Source: Gryganskiella cystojenkinii
Taxonomy: Eukaryota > Mortierellomycota > Mortierellomycetes > Mortierellales > Mortierellaceae
DNA length: 46,425 nt
Direction of reading: 5' to 3'
Assembly: GCA_015852425.1 (NCBI GenBank)
Contig: JAAAIG010000177.1
Location: 5,504 to 51,928 of the forward strand
Numbering within the stretch: the first letter of the stretch is position 1; the number at the start of each line of letters is the position of its first letter. The position numbers and the translations under genes were made by a program. Below the pieces are notes generated by a model. It searched no databases. It was not told where the DNA came from and saw only the letters and a list, made by a program, of their open reading frames with translations. Of the stretch, positions 1-10,934 are shown in pieces.

Positions 1-460
1 AAGTAGATTCCTTCCAGCATATTTTTATGCATGAAATATTATATTCGGTCGTCATCAACGGAAGGGCGGCAGGGGTGACACAAAATATCTCTGCAATTTC
101 ATGTGTTGAAGGTTCAATCGCAACAAAGATAAAGGCCCGAGGACCTGCCTGATGTCCCCCAGGCTGAAAGAGGGTTTTTTTTGTTCGTGTCCGTGCCCCC
201 ATGTTTGCGTTGACCTTTTCTTATACTCTTTCATTATCTTTTTTTTTTTTGTTTATGAGATATCCTTTTTGCGCGTCAACTATCGTTTCGAGTCTAGAAA
301 GCTAACTGTTGTAGCCATCCTCATTCAACAACTCTAACTTGAAACTGAAAAAGAAACTACAAAAAAAAGGGCTAAATTGCTCCACCCATTTCAGTTTTGA
401 TCTTTTTTTTTTTTTTTTGTCTACTAGTGCAGCTCCATAGAAACTCAGTCTCCGAAGTGT
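1..460. other. Intergenic 3' flank of CAP gene
   Basis: No gene is seen. The stretch holds several T-runs and AT-rich sequence downstream of the minus-strand CAP stop codon, fitting a 3' UTR or terminator region. The short plus-strand open frame at 152-337 is low-complexity and T-rich and is not convincing. Confidence 0.6.
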
Positions 461-2874
461 CTAACCAGAGTGCTCAACAGCAGTGGTCACAACCTTGCCA
501 TTAATAATCTTTGTCAAGAACTGTTCTGGTACGGGCTTCTCGACGAAATCACCCTCGTCACCCTCGGGGGTCAAGATATTGACCGCAGAACACTTCGATG
601 TCAACACCTCAACATCCAAACAATCCTTGGACAAGTACACCATACAAGAATCAATCTTGTCCAACGAAATCGTAGGAGCACGACCCAAGATCTGAACCTG
701 AACGGACTTGGAGTTGACCAGGTCCAAAGAAGAAATCAACGACTCGAGACACAATCCGGTCTTTGTACAGGAATCCATTGCGATCGTCGTGACCTTGTTC
801 TTGATCTGGATGGTCGAGTTTTTGCAGCCGTAGATGTAAACAGATTGGTTCAGCTCTACTTTGTCCAAGATGACCTCATTGTTGTTTTCAAAGTTTTCCT
901 AATGGGCATGAAGAAGGGATTTGAAGAAACATTAGGCTCTTTTTTTTATCTGCTGCAATGTGTTGATCGAGCATCAGTCCTGCTTCTAAAATGAAAAGAT
1001 GAAAAATGACAGACTTACAACGACCCACTTGTTGCCCTCGAGAGCCAGCTTTGGGGGCTTCTTGAGCGTCAACGATGCAGGCTTGGGAGGAGCACCAGGT
1101 CCGGCTCTCTTGGGTGATCCAGGCTTGCCTATAGAAGAAATTGGACGGGTGGAAAAAATACCGAATTAACAACTTGTGTCCTGTGCATCACGTCGACGAT
1201 GTCCCCTAATTCCTGTGCCCCATTCTTGTTATGAATAAAGGTCGCCGTACCTCCAGCTGTGACCATACCCGAGGCACGAAGCTCGGGGTTCTTGTGTGTC
1301 ATCTTGCTCTTGTCAACCTTGCGCAATCCAGCTGTGATCCCCTCTCCCTGGTTCAACTGAGCAAAAACCGCAGACATGTCGTTTTCTGTGGGCTTCTTGG
1401 CTGGAGCGTCCATCATTGGTGGTGGTGGTGGGGGTGGAGGAGGAGGGGGGGGAGGTCCACCGGCAGAAGGTGCAGGTGCTGGGGAAGCAGCGGCAGCGGC
1501 AGGGGTAGTCGTGGCACGGCCCAAGTTGTTGCTATCCAAGACGGAACCCTATAAATTCAAAGTTTTTTTTTGCTTTAGTAAAAAAGCAATATCGGTACCT
1601 GCCCTCCATTTTACTCCTTTCGAAATCATCCCTGATTGCGTTGTCCGTTTATATACCTTGGGGTTCCAGACGAGGCCAGTGGTGTGGAACTTGCGCACAT
1701 AAGTCTGAAGCTCAGTCAACAAGGTCATGTATGAACGAACCCAAAGAACGTGATTCTGGTCCCTAAAATTTGAGACATAATAATTAGCAATAATTAAAGG
1801 ATTAATGTCTGAAGGAAACGTCAAAGCCGAATCGACAAACTTTTGGACCCCAAGGTAGTCCATGCTTTGTAGCCGAGATGCCCTTACTTCTCCTTCCACT
1901 CCTTGACAACACGGTTAGCGTAGAACTCGGCACTGTCCTTCATCTCGCCAACAAAAGGTGCGGGTTTGGGCTCCTAAGAATCAAGACAAGAAAAAGACGG
2001 ATGAAAGGCTTAGTGACGGTCCAATGAGAAAGAGGTAAGTGCTCCTGCAACCTTCTGTGTTCCTCCTTTCTTTCCACTCCAGAACACCAGGAATCCAACA
2101 ACTTACGATGGTCACCCATCCCAAGGCGCTGATTCCTTCCTGAACGGCAGTCAAGTGGTTGTAAAGGGGACTGGATCGGTTCTTCTCCTTGATCGCTTCG
2201 ACCTTCATGAGCTCGGCCTGAGTGGGTCCCACCAACTTGCTAAAGACATCCGAGGTCAATGGGGGCTTTTGACTTGTGGTCGCGATCGAGATCATTTCTC
2301 TCTGAGCAGCAAAGACAGCGCACACATATTGGGCCTAAAACGAAAAAGTTGGAATGTGGTTTAGTCGTGGGAAATAAAAAATAAATAAAAAATCCGGTGT
2401 TTGTGTGGGGCGCAGGTTCAGGAGACATTCCTTCCTCTTTGTCCTGGCAGCTGACGCGTTCGATGTCATACATCCGCTTCTCCTGCACCTATTGTAGGTT
2501 AAGAACCGGTGTAGGTGTTCTTAACACCACCCTCTTATGCGGTGTTCTTTTTTCCATACCTGCTCCTCGACAAGACCACCAACGGTCTTACTGAGTTCAT
2601 AAAAGTTCTTGAGAGGTCCATCGACCAACTCATCGAAACCCTCGACCTGGGGGTGACTCGACTCCTGGGTACCAGCAGCAGCGGCACCAGTCGTAGCCGC
2701 GGGTCCGTCCGCGAGTTGAGAGAGTTGACCCTGGGGTGCATGGGCGCCACTGTTTCCTGTGAGGGACGAAGAGACATTTGAACCCGAAGCACCGGCCATG
2801 GCCAGGTCCTCAAGTTTGGTGGTCGCGGCTTCGAGACGCTTTAGCAGCGTAGACAGGGAAGAGATCTCTGCCAT
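461..2874 (-). CDS. SRV2: Adenylyl cyclase-associated protein (CAP/Srv2)
   Basis: Actin-monomer recycling factor that in yeasts also binds adenylyl cyclase; cytosolic. Seven exons fit on phase: 2560-2874, 2107-2334, 1888-1973, 1657-1762, 1251-1548, 1019-1128 and 461-898, giving 526 aa (animal CAPs are about 475). The N-terminal coiled region and helical-folded domain are seen, including NHLTAVQEGISALGW and FHTTGLVWNP. A run of 13 prolines follows, then a WH2-like stretch (FAQLNQGEGITAGLRKV), then the C-terminal beta-helix CARP domain with VYIYGCKNSTIQIKNK, ending VTTAVEHSG. Exon 5 was ended at a GTACGG donor (1249-1250): reading further keeps the frame open but cannot join the GKPGSPKR exon in phase. 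The start is the first ATG and matches family N-termini. Confident on identity; intron 5 is the least certain junction. Confidence 0.94.
1413..1457 (-). repeat. Polyproline-coding tract in CAP
   Basis: A (GGT/GGA/GGG)-rich run on the plus strand encodes a block of 13 consecutive prolines in CAP, followed by MMDAPAKK. In this family the proline-rich segment binds profilin or SH3 domains; the position between the helical-folded and WH2 domains matches. Confidence 0.8.
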
Positions 2875-3629
2875 TGTGAATGTAGATGTGAGGGGTATGT
2901 GAGAATGTAGGGATTGATGAGATGAAATGTAAAAAAAGAAAAAGAGAGTTGGAAAAGAGCCAAAAAAAGAATGTGAAAAGTGAATTTTTCTACGTGTGTG
3001 CTGGTGCTCTGTGTTGTGTGACGTTTTTGTACGCGTTTTCTTCTTTCAGGGGCAATAATTCCCCGCCATGGGGTTCCAAGGTGGTCACGACAAACATGGC
3101 TAGCTTCAAACTACTCACAAGGGCAAAACGTGCCCTCAGATCTCTCCACTTGATAGACACTGTTTGATACCTCCCGTCGCTGCTTCTTCTCCCAAAGAGA
3201 CCGACTTCTCCTATTCACTTCCCTTGCTTGGACGGTCTTTGTTCGGGTAGATCGATCGTACTTTTGTTCGTTTATTTTCTCTCAGTTCTCAGATTTCGTC
3301 AAAAAAACAGGATCTCCTTCAGCATGCCCAAGGAAGGAGAAAAAGGGCACAAGACGTCCTTCCTGGTTTTCCCCATTTTTGGAGATAAAGCACATAAAAT
3401 AACCGAGGGATGTCTTTCCTTGGCATTCCAATGATAATCTAAAACGAAATAAAAAGCTTACAGAACCATGTGAGTCCAGTTGGAAGGCCAGGTGATGGCT
3501 CCCTCCCATTCTCGCCAAGAGGTCGAGTTGAAACAAGCTCAGTCAATTCGGTTGGTAACCAACAAAAACCTCTAGATCACTCCCTTTTCATCAAATCACC
3601 ACTTACCTCTCAGTCTTCCTCCGAAGATA
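2875..3629. other. Intergenic region between CAP and the FAD monooxygenase relic
   Basis: Holds the CAP promoter and 5' UTR on the minus strand, A/G-rich sequence at 2920-2985 and T-rich patches. Short plus-strand open frames here (for example from the ATG at 3324) match nothing I recognise. No gene is supported. Confidence 0.5.
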
Positions 3630-4738
3630 GTCAACTCAAGGACCGCCATCGCCGGTGTCGGTCTCGGCGGTCTGGCCCTCGCCAGGACCCATCGACAGAA
3701 CGAGATCCACTGCACCGTTTACGAGCTCGAAGACTCTTCCACCTGTGGTGGATCTCTTGGTATGAACTCCAAGACCGGCTAGGTCGTTCTCTGGACTGAC
3801 AGTCTCTGGGAGAACCTCGGTCAACATAGCCGATTCGATGGCGACTCGAGCTCTATCGTCAACAAGCACAGCAAGGTTTGATGCCAAATTGGCCAAGGAT
3901 GAAGACGAGAAGGCCATAAGACTCGAAATCGATCGCGCTGCTATTCGCCGGACCTACTTTGATTCTTTGCTTCCCGGATTAATTCAATGGGGCCACCAAA
4001 GTCAACAGCATCAAGAAAAATGACTTCCAACATGCCATCACTTTTGCGGACGGTCAGGAGCCGATGGTGCCTTGTCCGAGGTTCATTCTTTACTGTCTGA
4101 TAAGAAGCCAGCCTACATGGGTGTTGTCATGATCAAGGCACGTCTTTACGGCGTTGATCAGGATCACGTAGAGATTCCGAGATGGTCAGCCCTGGAAATA
4201 CGCTCGTTATCTCGGACAACAGAGGAACCTTAGGCCAGCTCAACGGCAACAACACAAACCGTAACTATGTCACACTCCGAATACTCGAGAACAGCCTTTC
4301 TAAAAGGCAGTTCCAACAAGGCGATGACCCATCCGCAATGACGCATCTGGTCAGACAGTTTGCAGATTGGAGCGAGCTCTCAGGGACCTGAACAGGAACG
4401 GTCAGGGTTTTGCCCCTCACTATATCTCTGTTCTCCTCCCTGACCACGGCTGAACCTCGGTTGCTGGCCGTACGTTGATTGGAGATGCTGCCCATGTCAT
4501 GTTGCCCTTTGGAGGCAAAGGCACCAACCTGGCCTCGACTGATGGTGTCGATCTCGATCGAGCGATCGTCAATGTAGTCGAGGACGGCGAGGATCTTGCG
4601 ACTGTTCAAAAGGCAATTGAGTACGCCATGCTGGCGAGATCCAAGGTCGCGGCGTTTGAGAGCGCGATGGGATTTCAATATATGATTACTGAGGATAATC
4701 CCAAGTCCGCCATGATGTTGTTCGGTCAGTCTGAGTAA
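3630..4738 (+). pseudogene. Decayed FAD-dependent monooxygenase (TetX/UbiH-like)
   Basis: Several pieces of a flavoprotein monooxygenase lie in the right order but in different frames. At 3630 the dinucleotide-binding motif AIAGVGLGGLALA is followed by CTVYELEDSS and GGSLGM. An in-frame TAG at 3780-3782 interrupts this frame, which then continues to about 3875. The frame then shifts to RLEIDRAAIRRTYFDSLLPG (about 3920-3985). Next come DFQHAITFADGQ, GADGALSEVHSLLSD and YMGVV, and in another frame SPGNTLVISDNRGTLGQ (about 4190). Finally GDAAHVMLPFGGKG (from 4478) is the FAD ribose-binding GD motif, running to a stop at 4736-4738. At least one nonsense and about five frameshift positions are implied, too many for introns, and GT-AG sites do not rescue them. 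The family usually oxidises small aromatics or polyketides; the original substrate cannot be told. Confidence 0.85.
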
Positions 4739-5469
4739 GGTACCAAGAAACAAGAGTTAGAATAATACAAATCTTTTACAGAAAAAAAAGTGTCAATAAT
4801 TATTCTTATGCAGCATCGCGTGGGGCTGGGGAGGGAAGGTTTTCACTGGGCGCAGCTCAGTACCGAGAATGCCAATGGGTTTCTTGAGTTGAGTTGTCAA
4901 GAACGCTTGGACTCTATTTTTTTTTTTTTTTTTTTTTTTTGTTGTTGATTTTGTTTTTCCGTCGCAGTTAACCAGACCACTTCGAAAAGGGTTGCTTTTT
5001 GACGTTACAAGCACCTTTTTTTTTAACCCTCCTGACATTTTGGGTCGCACATGATGAGCTCTGCTCTTTCTTTCTTCCGTTCGTTGTTTTCTTTCTCTCC
5101 TTTTCTTCTTTTTCTTTATTTTTTTTTTCTTGCCCCTGACATCTCACATCACATCACACACGCCACTTGTATCTGTCCAACCTTTTCCATCCTTGCCTCG
5201 CCCCTCTCCCTCCTTCCATCTCTCTTTTCCTTTCCTTTCGTTCCTTTTTCACAACTCGCCTGATTGCTGCTGCTTGCCCTCATCCTTCCACGTTCCTCCT
5301 CCTCCTCCTATTGAGCAGCAGTATAAAACCACTTTTTTTCCACTCTTAAGATATGGACTGGCAATAGTTTTTACATCAAACCTTCCTCGATCTCACGGAC
5401 CAACAAACAGCAACGGCAGCAACGAACTCTTGTGATCCTTTGAATCTTACCAAAAAGGAAACTCAAGTC
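4739..5469. other. Intergenic region and 5' leader of the membrane-protein gene
   Basis: Contains a 22-nt T run (4917-4940), pyrimidine-rich stretches (5060-5320) typical of fungal promoters, and a TATA-like box near 5322. No gene is seen. Confidence 0.55.
5322..5327 (+). promoter_or_regulatory. TATA-like box
   Basis: TATAAA lies about 148 nt upstream of the ATG at 5470, after a long pyrimidine-rich tract. The match is exact and the position plausible, but such boxes arise by chance in AT-rich DNA. Confidence 0.3.
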
Positions 5470-6931
5470 ATGTCCCATCGCAGAACAGGGTCCGGTGCTT
5501 CTTCCTCTTCATCCCCTCACGGCAACAGTGGAATGGCGGTCACTAACGAGGGAGATCTCGCCGTTAGCAATTTTGCCGCCACAAATACCTCTGCTCAAGA
5601 CTCCTCGTCAACACCACGGTCAACCACACCGCAACCACCACCAACATCCTCTACTGAAACGGCAGCAGCAGCACAAGCACCAGCAGTGAACAGTAATATC
5701 AACAATACCCAAGCGACACCAACGACCTCTTCAGGAGTTTCTTCTGCAACGTCAGGAAGGCTCCACAAGTCTAGTTCGCGATCCCATCATCCACAATCCT
5801 TCCTCACCAAGGCCTTGCTCACGTATATCAAAGTCTTTCGAGTCGTCCAACCACTCGTTTCGCTCGCGGCTGTCGGGACCATCACTCCTGTATTGCACTA
5901 TTTCCGAACGCAGACCATTTTCCCGACCATCCAAGCCACACTTTACGTCTTTACAGCGACTCTTGCCGGCTGTTCGCTGTTTTTCAGTTGCATTTACCTG
6001 ATCGATGTTCTTTACCACAAACCCTTGTTTTGGCCGTTCACGAACAGACATTTCCGACAAACAAGTACTGCGAGGATCGGTGGGGATATGATTGTCTGCA
6101 TGGTCTTTTGCGGTTGTTGGTTCCTTTCTCTTGTAGGCCTGGTGATTGATGCGATCTGGGTCGATTGCAGTAAACTCGGTGGATTCTCGAGCGTTTTTCA
6201 TGATAACGGACAGAGTCTCAGCACGATCCGGACCGTTTGTCACCTAGAAAAGGCGACGTTAGGACTGGCAGTCGTCTGTTGGGCCTGCTGGATGGGTGTG
6301 TTGCTCGTCCTTCTTTATGGGTAAGAGGAGTGGCTTTTTTTTTTAGTTGGTGCCCTTGTTTCGGAAATCTGTAAGGGTCCCTTGCATGTTTATTAGTCTA
6401 TGGAACACAAGAGTTTGACATATATTTTTTTGTTTGTTTTTACCTTTCTTTTTTGGATATAACGACAACTTTCATAGACATTTCTGGAAACGACGACAGA
6501 TCCTTGCTCGGCGATTGCGTGAGAGACTCTCTGGAGCGAATCCAGCAGGACCTGTAGCAAGCACCAACAATAATGTCGTTGCAGGAACGAGCTCTGCGAT
6601 CGCACATGATGGAACTGGATCTAGTGCAAACTCCATTTTGGGCCGCACCGGCGCAGGTGTCTCTAGCGGCGGTAGTGGCAGTGGCAGTGGCAGTGGCAGT
6701 GGCAGTGGCGCGTCTTCCTCGGGAAAGCACCATAATCGACATGAACCCTCCGCAGCAAGGACGGACGACTGTGGCTGCGATGATACTGACGGAGAGGTCG
6801 GGTTGACCGGCATCATTTGTAACGATGATGACCAGAGCACGCTCGACCCTGGATCCAGACGCGGAGGACGACCATTTCAATCCTCATCTTCCCATCAAGC
6901 ACTGGCGGTAGGAGCCTCTTCCTCCGCATAA
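5470..6931 (+). CDS. Four-helix membrane protein (MARVEL-like), function unknown
   Basis: Two exons, 5470-6320 and 6478-6931, give 434 aa; donor GTAAGA, acceptor TTCATAG, and the split GGA codon restores the frame. The ATG at 5470 was chosen because the frame upstream has only a TTG. Residues 1-115 are Ser/Thr/Pro/Ala-rich and probably disordered. Four hydrophobic segments follow: around VSLAAVGTITPVLHYF, TLYVFTATLAGCSLFFSCIY, MIVCMVFCGCWFLSLVGLVI and LGLAVVCWACWMGVLLVLL. A Cys before helix 4 (VCHLEKATLGLAV) resembles fungal MARVEL-type proteins. The C-terminal tail (exon 2) begins HFWKRRQILARRLRERL, is basic, then Gly/Ser-rich and acidic. I recognise no orthologue by name; a role in plasma-membrane organisation is only inferred from topology. 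Confidence 0.75.
6671..6709 (+). repeat. Hexanucleotide GGCAGT repeat (Gly-Ser tract)
   Basis: One GGTAGT, five exact GGCAGT copies and a partial GGC encode a Gly-Ser run in the cytoplasmic tail of the membrane protein. Likely length-variable between strains. Confidence 0.9.
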
Positions 6932-6935
6932 TTGA

Positions 6936-6966
<31 letters not shown>

Positions 6967-7839
6967 TTTCTTCCTCATAAAAATCTAGTCGTCCTTATCC
7001 GTGATGTTTTTTAATACAGTAAAATATATAAATACAATTCGATAACGTATCAGCCCGGCTGCGAATCTGCGTGCTCTCACTACATCAGTCTCTTTTTTTT
7101 TGATTTTTTAATTTGTTTGTTTGTTTGGTCTCGTTCTTTTTTGTCACCTTGATACCGCAGGGTGAATGTTACAAGAAGACGCATTTTTTTGCGAACTTAG
7201 GAGAAAGGTCTTGGACATAGACTCAGTTACCCTTATATCCATTCCCAAAAGTTGCCTTGCTAATCAAGACAACCGTTGTTTTTAAATGTTGGAGTTGTTG
7301 GGTGTGAAGAATTGTTGAGTAGGAGGTACTTGATCTCACCGGGCTTCTCCATGTTGTTCGACAATCTCCGTCCTTGGTATGCCGCGAGTACTTGCTCGTC
7401 CGCGGTTTTGAAAGTCTCTCGCTCTTTTGCAACAACTGCATTTCGCGACCGGCTCTGGTAAAACTATTTTAATCATCACTGTTACGTCCGAGGTCCTCAA
7501 CACGTGTTACCAGGGTTCCCAATCCCAGTACATGTGCTCACAGTGGTGATACTGTAGGTGATCCCAAGAGCCCTTTCCCATCCAACAGTCTTCGATCAAC
7601 ACGCTTTCTAGATGGCTGTCGTCCGTACTCCTCGATACCTGATATGTATCCGCGATGCTTTGGCTTGTTTGGTATTCTCTATCTTGTTCGCAAAAGTGGC
7701 CGGCGCCAACCCATGATAAAAATCAAGTGGAGAACCAGTTTGCAGAGGGACGAAGTACCAAAGTCCAATGCAAAAGAAATGGCAACCGAAGGTTGCGCAA
7801 AAACAGAAGGTGGGTCAAAGACCCTATGACAAAAAGATG
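6932..7839. other. Unassigned region with overlapping open frames
   Basis: No recognised gene. Two readings compete. On the minus strand an open frame at 7722-7511 ends at a good donor (GTAACA), and a second open frame ends with TAG at 7260-7262; it reads in a coding-like way (ERETFKTADEQVLAAYQG, then MEKPGEIKYLLLN). It lacks a clear start and the junction does not close cleanly. On the plus strand an ATG at 7611 opens a 34-residue hydrophobic peptide resembling a first transmembrane helix (LACLVFSILFAKVAGA) before stops. One may be a relic and the other its complement. Confidence 0.3.
6936..6963. repeat. TC dinucleotide microsatellite
   Basis: Fourteen uninterrupted TC units just after the stop codon of the membrane-protein gene, in its 3' UTR. 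Confidence 0.95.
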
Positions 7840-7911
7840 CTCGACACAGGGATCGAACCTGTGACCTTTGCGTTATTAGCACAACGCTCTACCGACTAAG
7901 CTAGCCGAGCA
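7840..7911 (-). tRNA. tRNA-Ile (anticodon AAT, read IAU)
   Basis: Folds as a full 72-nt cloverleaf without an intron. The acceptor arms GCTCGGC/GTCGAGC pair (one G-U). The D arm contains AGTCGGTAGAGC. The anticodon stem TTGTG/CGCAA encloses loop CTAATAA with AAT at positions 34-36. The T arm ACAGG-TTCGATC-CCTGT is perfect. B-box GGTTCGATC is present. A run of five T on the transcribed strand (7832-7836) is the Pol III terminator. CCA is not encoded, as usual in eukaryotes. Confidence 0.96.
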
Positions 7912-8779
7912 TGATCAAGTAAGCTAATCGAGACCTTATTGGTCTAGAAATTCGTGCTTTCTTGCAAACTGGTTTTCTGGGTCGCTTATTAATGATTGTC
8001 AAATAATGTCACGTGATAATATCGTATCTTAAGGGTGTATTGTCCTAAATTGTTCCCAAGAATTAGTATACCCCCCCCCCGGATCGCCACAGGTCTGGAT
8101 GGTGGGATAGCCAAGAGTCGTAAGAAAGCATCGATTGGAACAAAAAGTATCCTGCCAAAGGATCTTGGAGAGTAAGTGACAAATGAGCACGAAAGGCTAC
8201 TTGGAGGACTGGGTTCGTCCAGCCGTGAGGTCACGGTACTGTGAACAAGGGAGGAGCGGTTGCCAATAGGTGACTTCACTGTAGTGACACGCATATTATA
8301 GAGCGGGGGATCTTTGACAAGAAAAAAAAAAAACATACAACTCCCATCCAACCTAAAACACCCAGTGAGGAAGCCAATGTGTTTCACATAGTGAGAATGA
8401 TCCTCAGCTTCATGATCGAGGCGGGACTACTGTCAAGATCATTGGAAGATCCCACGACGTTCCTCGGAACCTCATTTTCCAGTACGTGTCTTTTGATATA
8501 TCATGATATGGCCTCCTAGTTTATTTCAGTAATTGAAACTGTAATAACACTATTAAGATCCTCAAGTGAATCATGAGAAAGATAAGGCTAATAAGAAGAA
8601 AAAAGCCGATACAAAGGTAACATCGAGGCTAGGCCCTTGACGATTTTGTACAACACCTATCAGATTCATCCGTTGTTGAATGTATTGAGCTCTCATTACA
8701 ATATATATAAATCCACCCAAGAGGCAAATGGAGTGGGTACTGGCAGTTTGGACTTGCATGCTAATTAATACGAGGTGGA
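7912..8779. other. Intergenic region downstream of the PHD gene
   Basis: Contains a 10-nt C run (8071-8080) and short open frames on both strands. One plus-strand piece near 8408-8480 reads DRGGTTVKIIGRSHDVPRN and looks coding-like, but I do not recognise it and it has no clear start or stop context; it may be a gene relic. Otherwise I see nothing. Confidence 0.4.
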
Positions 8780-10934
8780 TCAGGCAGAGCTACTTTGGTC
8801 TAGATATTGTAGAAACTGTTGAACAAGAATGTCAAGACGAGGCTTTGGTCTTTGCCGCTGTCGGGGATCACGCTGTGGTTGAGGCGGCCGAGGCTGACTC
8901 GGTGGCACACCAAGACTTGGATGCGAACGATTCTCTGCCTCGACCACCACGACATCTCGCAAAGCTTGAACATATTCATCCAATTTATCCGGGCTCCATT
9001 CCAGTGTCGCTTTGGTCTTCTGTTGATCATGCATCGACAATGACGGCAAAGACGACGACGTAGCAGCGGCGGCGGCGTCGTTGGAGATCGGCACTGGTAG
9101 TTGAAAAACTTGAAAGATCTCGCGCAGGTTTTGCTTCATGTTCAAGTTTTTGAGCTTGTCCATCGCGTAATTGTTGTGCAGGGTATCATATCGGCGTCGA
9201 AGATCCTTCAGCTCGAGATTCAGCGCCGCTGATATTGTCGACGTGCTTGCTATTGCTTGTGCAGCTGTTGGTAAAGACGATGGTGCTGCAGTGGTTGGCG
9301 TTATTATTGATGCTGCTATTGATGATGTTCCTATTGTAGCTGTAGTTGTTGTTGTGACTCTGGGGATAGTGGCAGATTTTTGAGGTGTTGCATGAATAGG
9401 TGAAGCGATTCTCTGGGACGAAAAAGTCGTTTGAGGTGGTCTTCTCTCCCAGTGCTTCTCCTCCTCCTCTTTCAAATCTTTGACCTCTAGCTCAGGCGAG
9501 GATTCAATGAGGTTGATTGACAAGGGCAGCTTAGCGGCTGCCATGACCACGGAATCCGTTTTCAAAGACAACCGGTTGTATTCATCGTTGATGCCAAAAA
9601 GGGGCGAGGTTCTGGCCACGAATGCAGGGATGGAACCCGAGGTCATCGATTGGACGCGCCGTTTTTCTGGTTGAGGAGGAGGGCTAATACTGTGTCGATA
9701 TTCATCGGATCGGTTTCTTGTCCGGTTCCGAGCCCTATCCCACTCATTATCGTCATCTCGACTCGTCCTTTTCCTCTTTGCCCAAGGATCTGGCTCTTCC
9801 CCGTCCAGTTGATATTGACCCCGTCTTCCTCTGTGGTAGCTGTCTGGAGAGAGAGATACTCGGCGTCGACTACGACCACTACTTCTACTACTAATGGTAC
9901 TGCCATGCCCTCGAGAGTCTTCATCCCAATGTTGATCGAAATCGAACTTATCGTGGGACCGACGTCTGACGGATGCAGGTCGGCGGTGACGAGAAGTTGA
10001 ACGCCTCCTAGAAGATGAACGCGAAGTGGATCGGTAAGACCGTGACCCTCTCTCGATTGCTACGGTTGATACCGTTGATGATGCCACAAAACTGCTCCTA
10101 GCAGCGACAGCGGCATAGTGTCCATGGTTGTCACAGTATAGTTGAGGATGAATGCTCTTGGAAATGTGGTCCAGCTCCTGAGCACAGGTCACATGCATCA
10201 TCCGCGTACAATCCGGGGCACTGCACTGCGAACAGATTCCGATATTGGATCCACAAAGACAACAGGGTACCTTGCCCGTCATGTTCATATCGAATTGGAT
10301 CGGGTCCGCTGTTTCGTCCAAGTCCGCGTTGAACCTTGCGCACGCGACGTGAATGTACTTGTTTGGAATCGTAGTCCGTTTGAAGAGCCCTGTTGTCATT
10401 CGACAGCAGCAGCTGGGCTGAGAATGAATTTGTTGCGAGTCAGTCACACGTATCGCCTTACTCCCTCTAGCCTATTGCTGCATCTAGAACGTCAAACCTA
10501 CCGTGTTTTCGATAGGTATCCGATCGTCGCATCGTTGACAGAGCCAGTCCCCAGAAGGGATCGTAGTCAGACCATAACATCTTTGGTGCACCGGAAGGTC
10601 GCAGCCTACATGTATAGGCGGAGGATTTTCCATTTAATAACAATAAAACTCTTTGTCAGGGCCTTTGCTCCACCCTGTCACTTCTTTGAGAAGAGTGTCC
10701 TTTTGTCGATCATCCTTCTTAGATGTTCTTGTCGGGGGGTATTCTTCTTTACCTGGTCCATCGCAAAAAACAATCACGTTCTTTGAGGTCGACTTTCCTG
10801 ATCCGCAGACGCAGCATTCGCCAGACTATCATTTAGTTTTTTTGAGTATTTTGGGGAGCAAAGTGTTGTAGACTGCGCCTTGCATGCACTTTGTGAAACC
10901 ATATCGAAAGCAAAAGGATACGTTATACCTGCAT
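8780..10934 (-). CDS. PHD finger plus extended PHD finger chromatin protein (AF10/JADE/BRPF type)
   Basis: Four exons, 10929-10934, 10753-10825, 10502-10605 and 8780-10417, give 606 aa; exon 1 codes only Met-Gln. PHD1 (about residues 5-55) shows [24 protein letters not shown] and WLCQRC, split across three exons. It is followed directly by an extended PHD: CCCRM, HVACARF, CCLCG, CSQC, HVTCAQ and YCDNHGH. The PHD-knuckle-ePHD order is that of histone readers such as JADE, BRPF/Nto1 and AF10. No bromodomain, PWWP or EPL-binding region follows. Instead the tail is Arg/Ser-rich (RS-like, about residues 170-260), then low-complexity, with a predicted coiled coil near [20 protein letters not shown] and a Gln/Arg/Pro-rich end. 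The first ATG is the one used because a TGA precedes it in frame. Probably nuclear, binding histone H3 or DNA; partner complex unknown. Confidence 0.85.

Noticed and set aside
2335..2559. Possible cassette exon in CAP intron 1 reading VQEKRMYDIERVS
   Set aside because: It has an acceptor-like CAATAG but no matching donor in phase, and joining exons 1 and 2 directly gives the family's alignment with little length difference.
7840..7911. Peptide LDTGIEPVTFALLAQRSTD
   Set aside because: It is only the translation of the tRNA-Ile gene on the opposite strand.
9171..10786. Plus-strand frames such as 10142-10786
   Set aside because: Antisense to the PHD/ePHD exons, whose Cys/His pattern fixes the coding strand.
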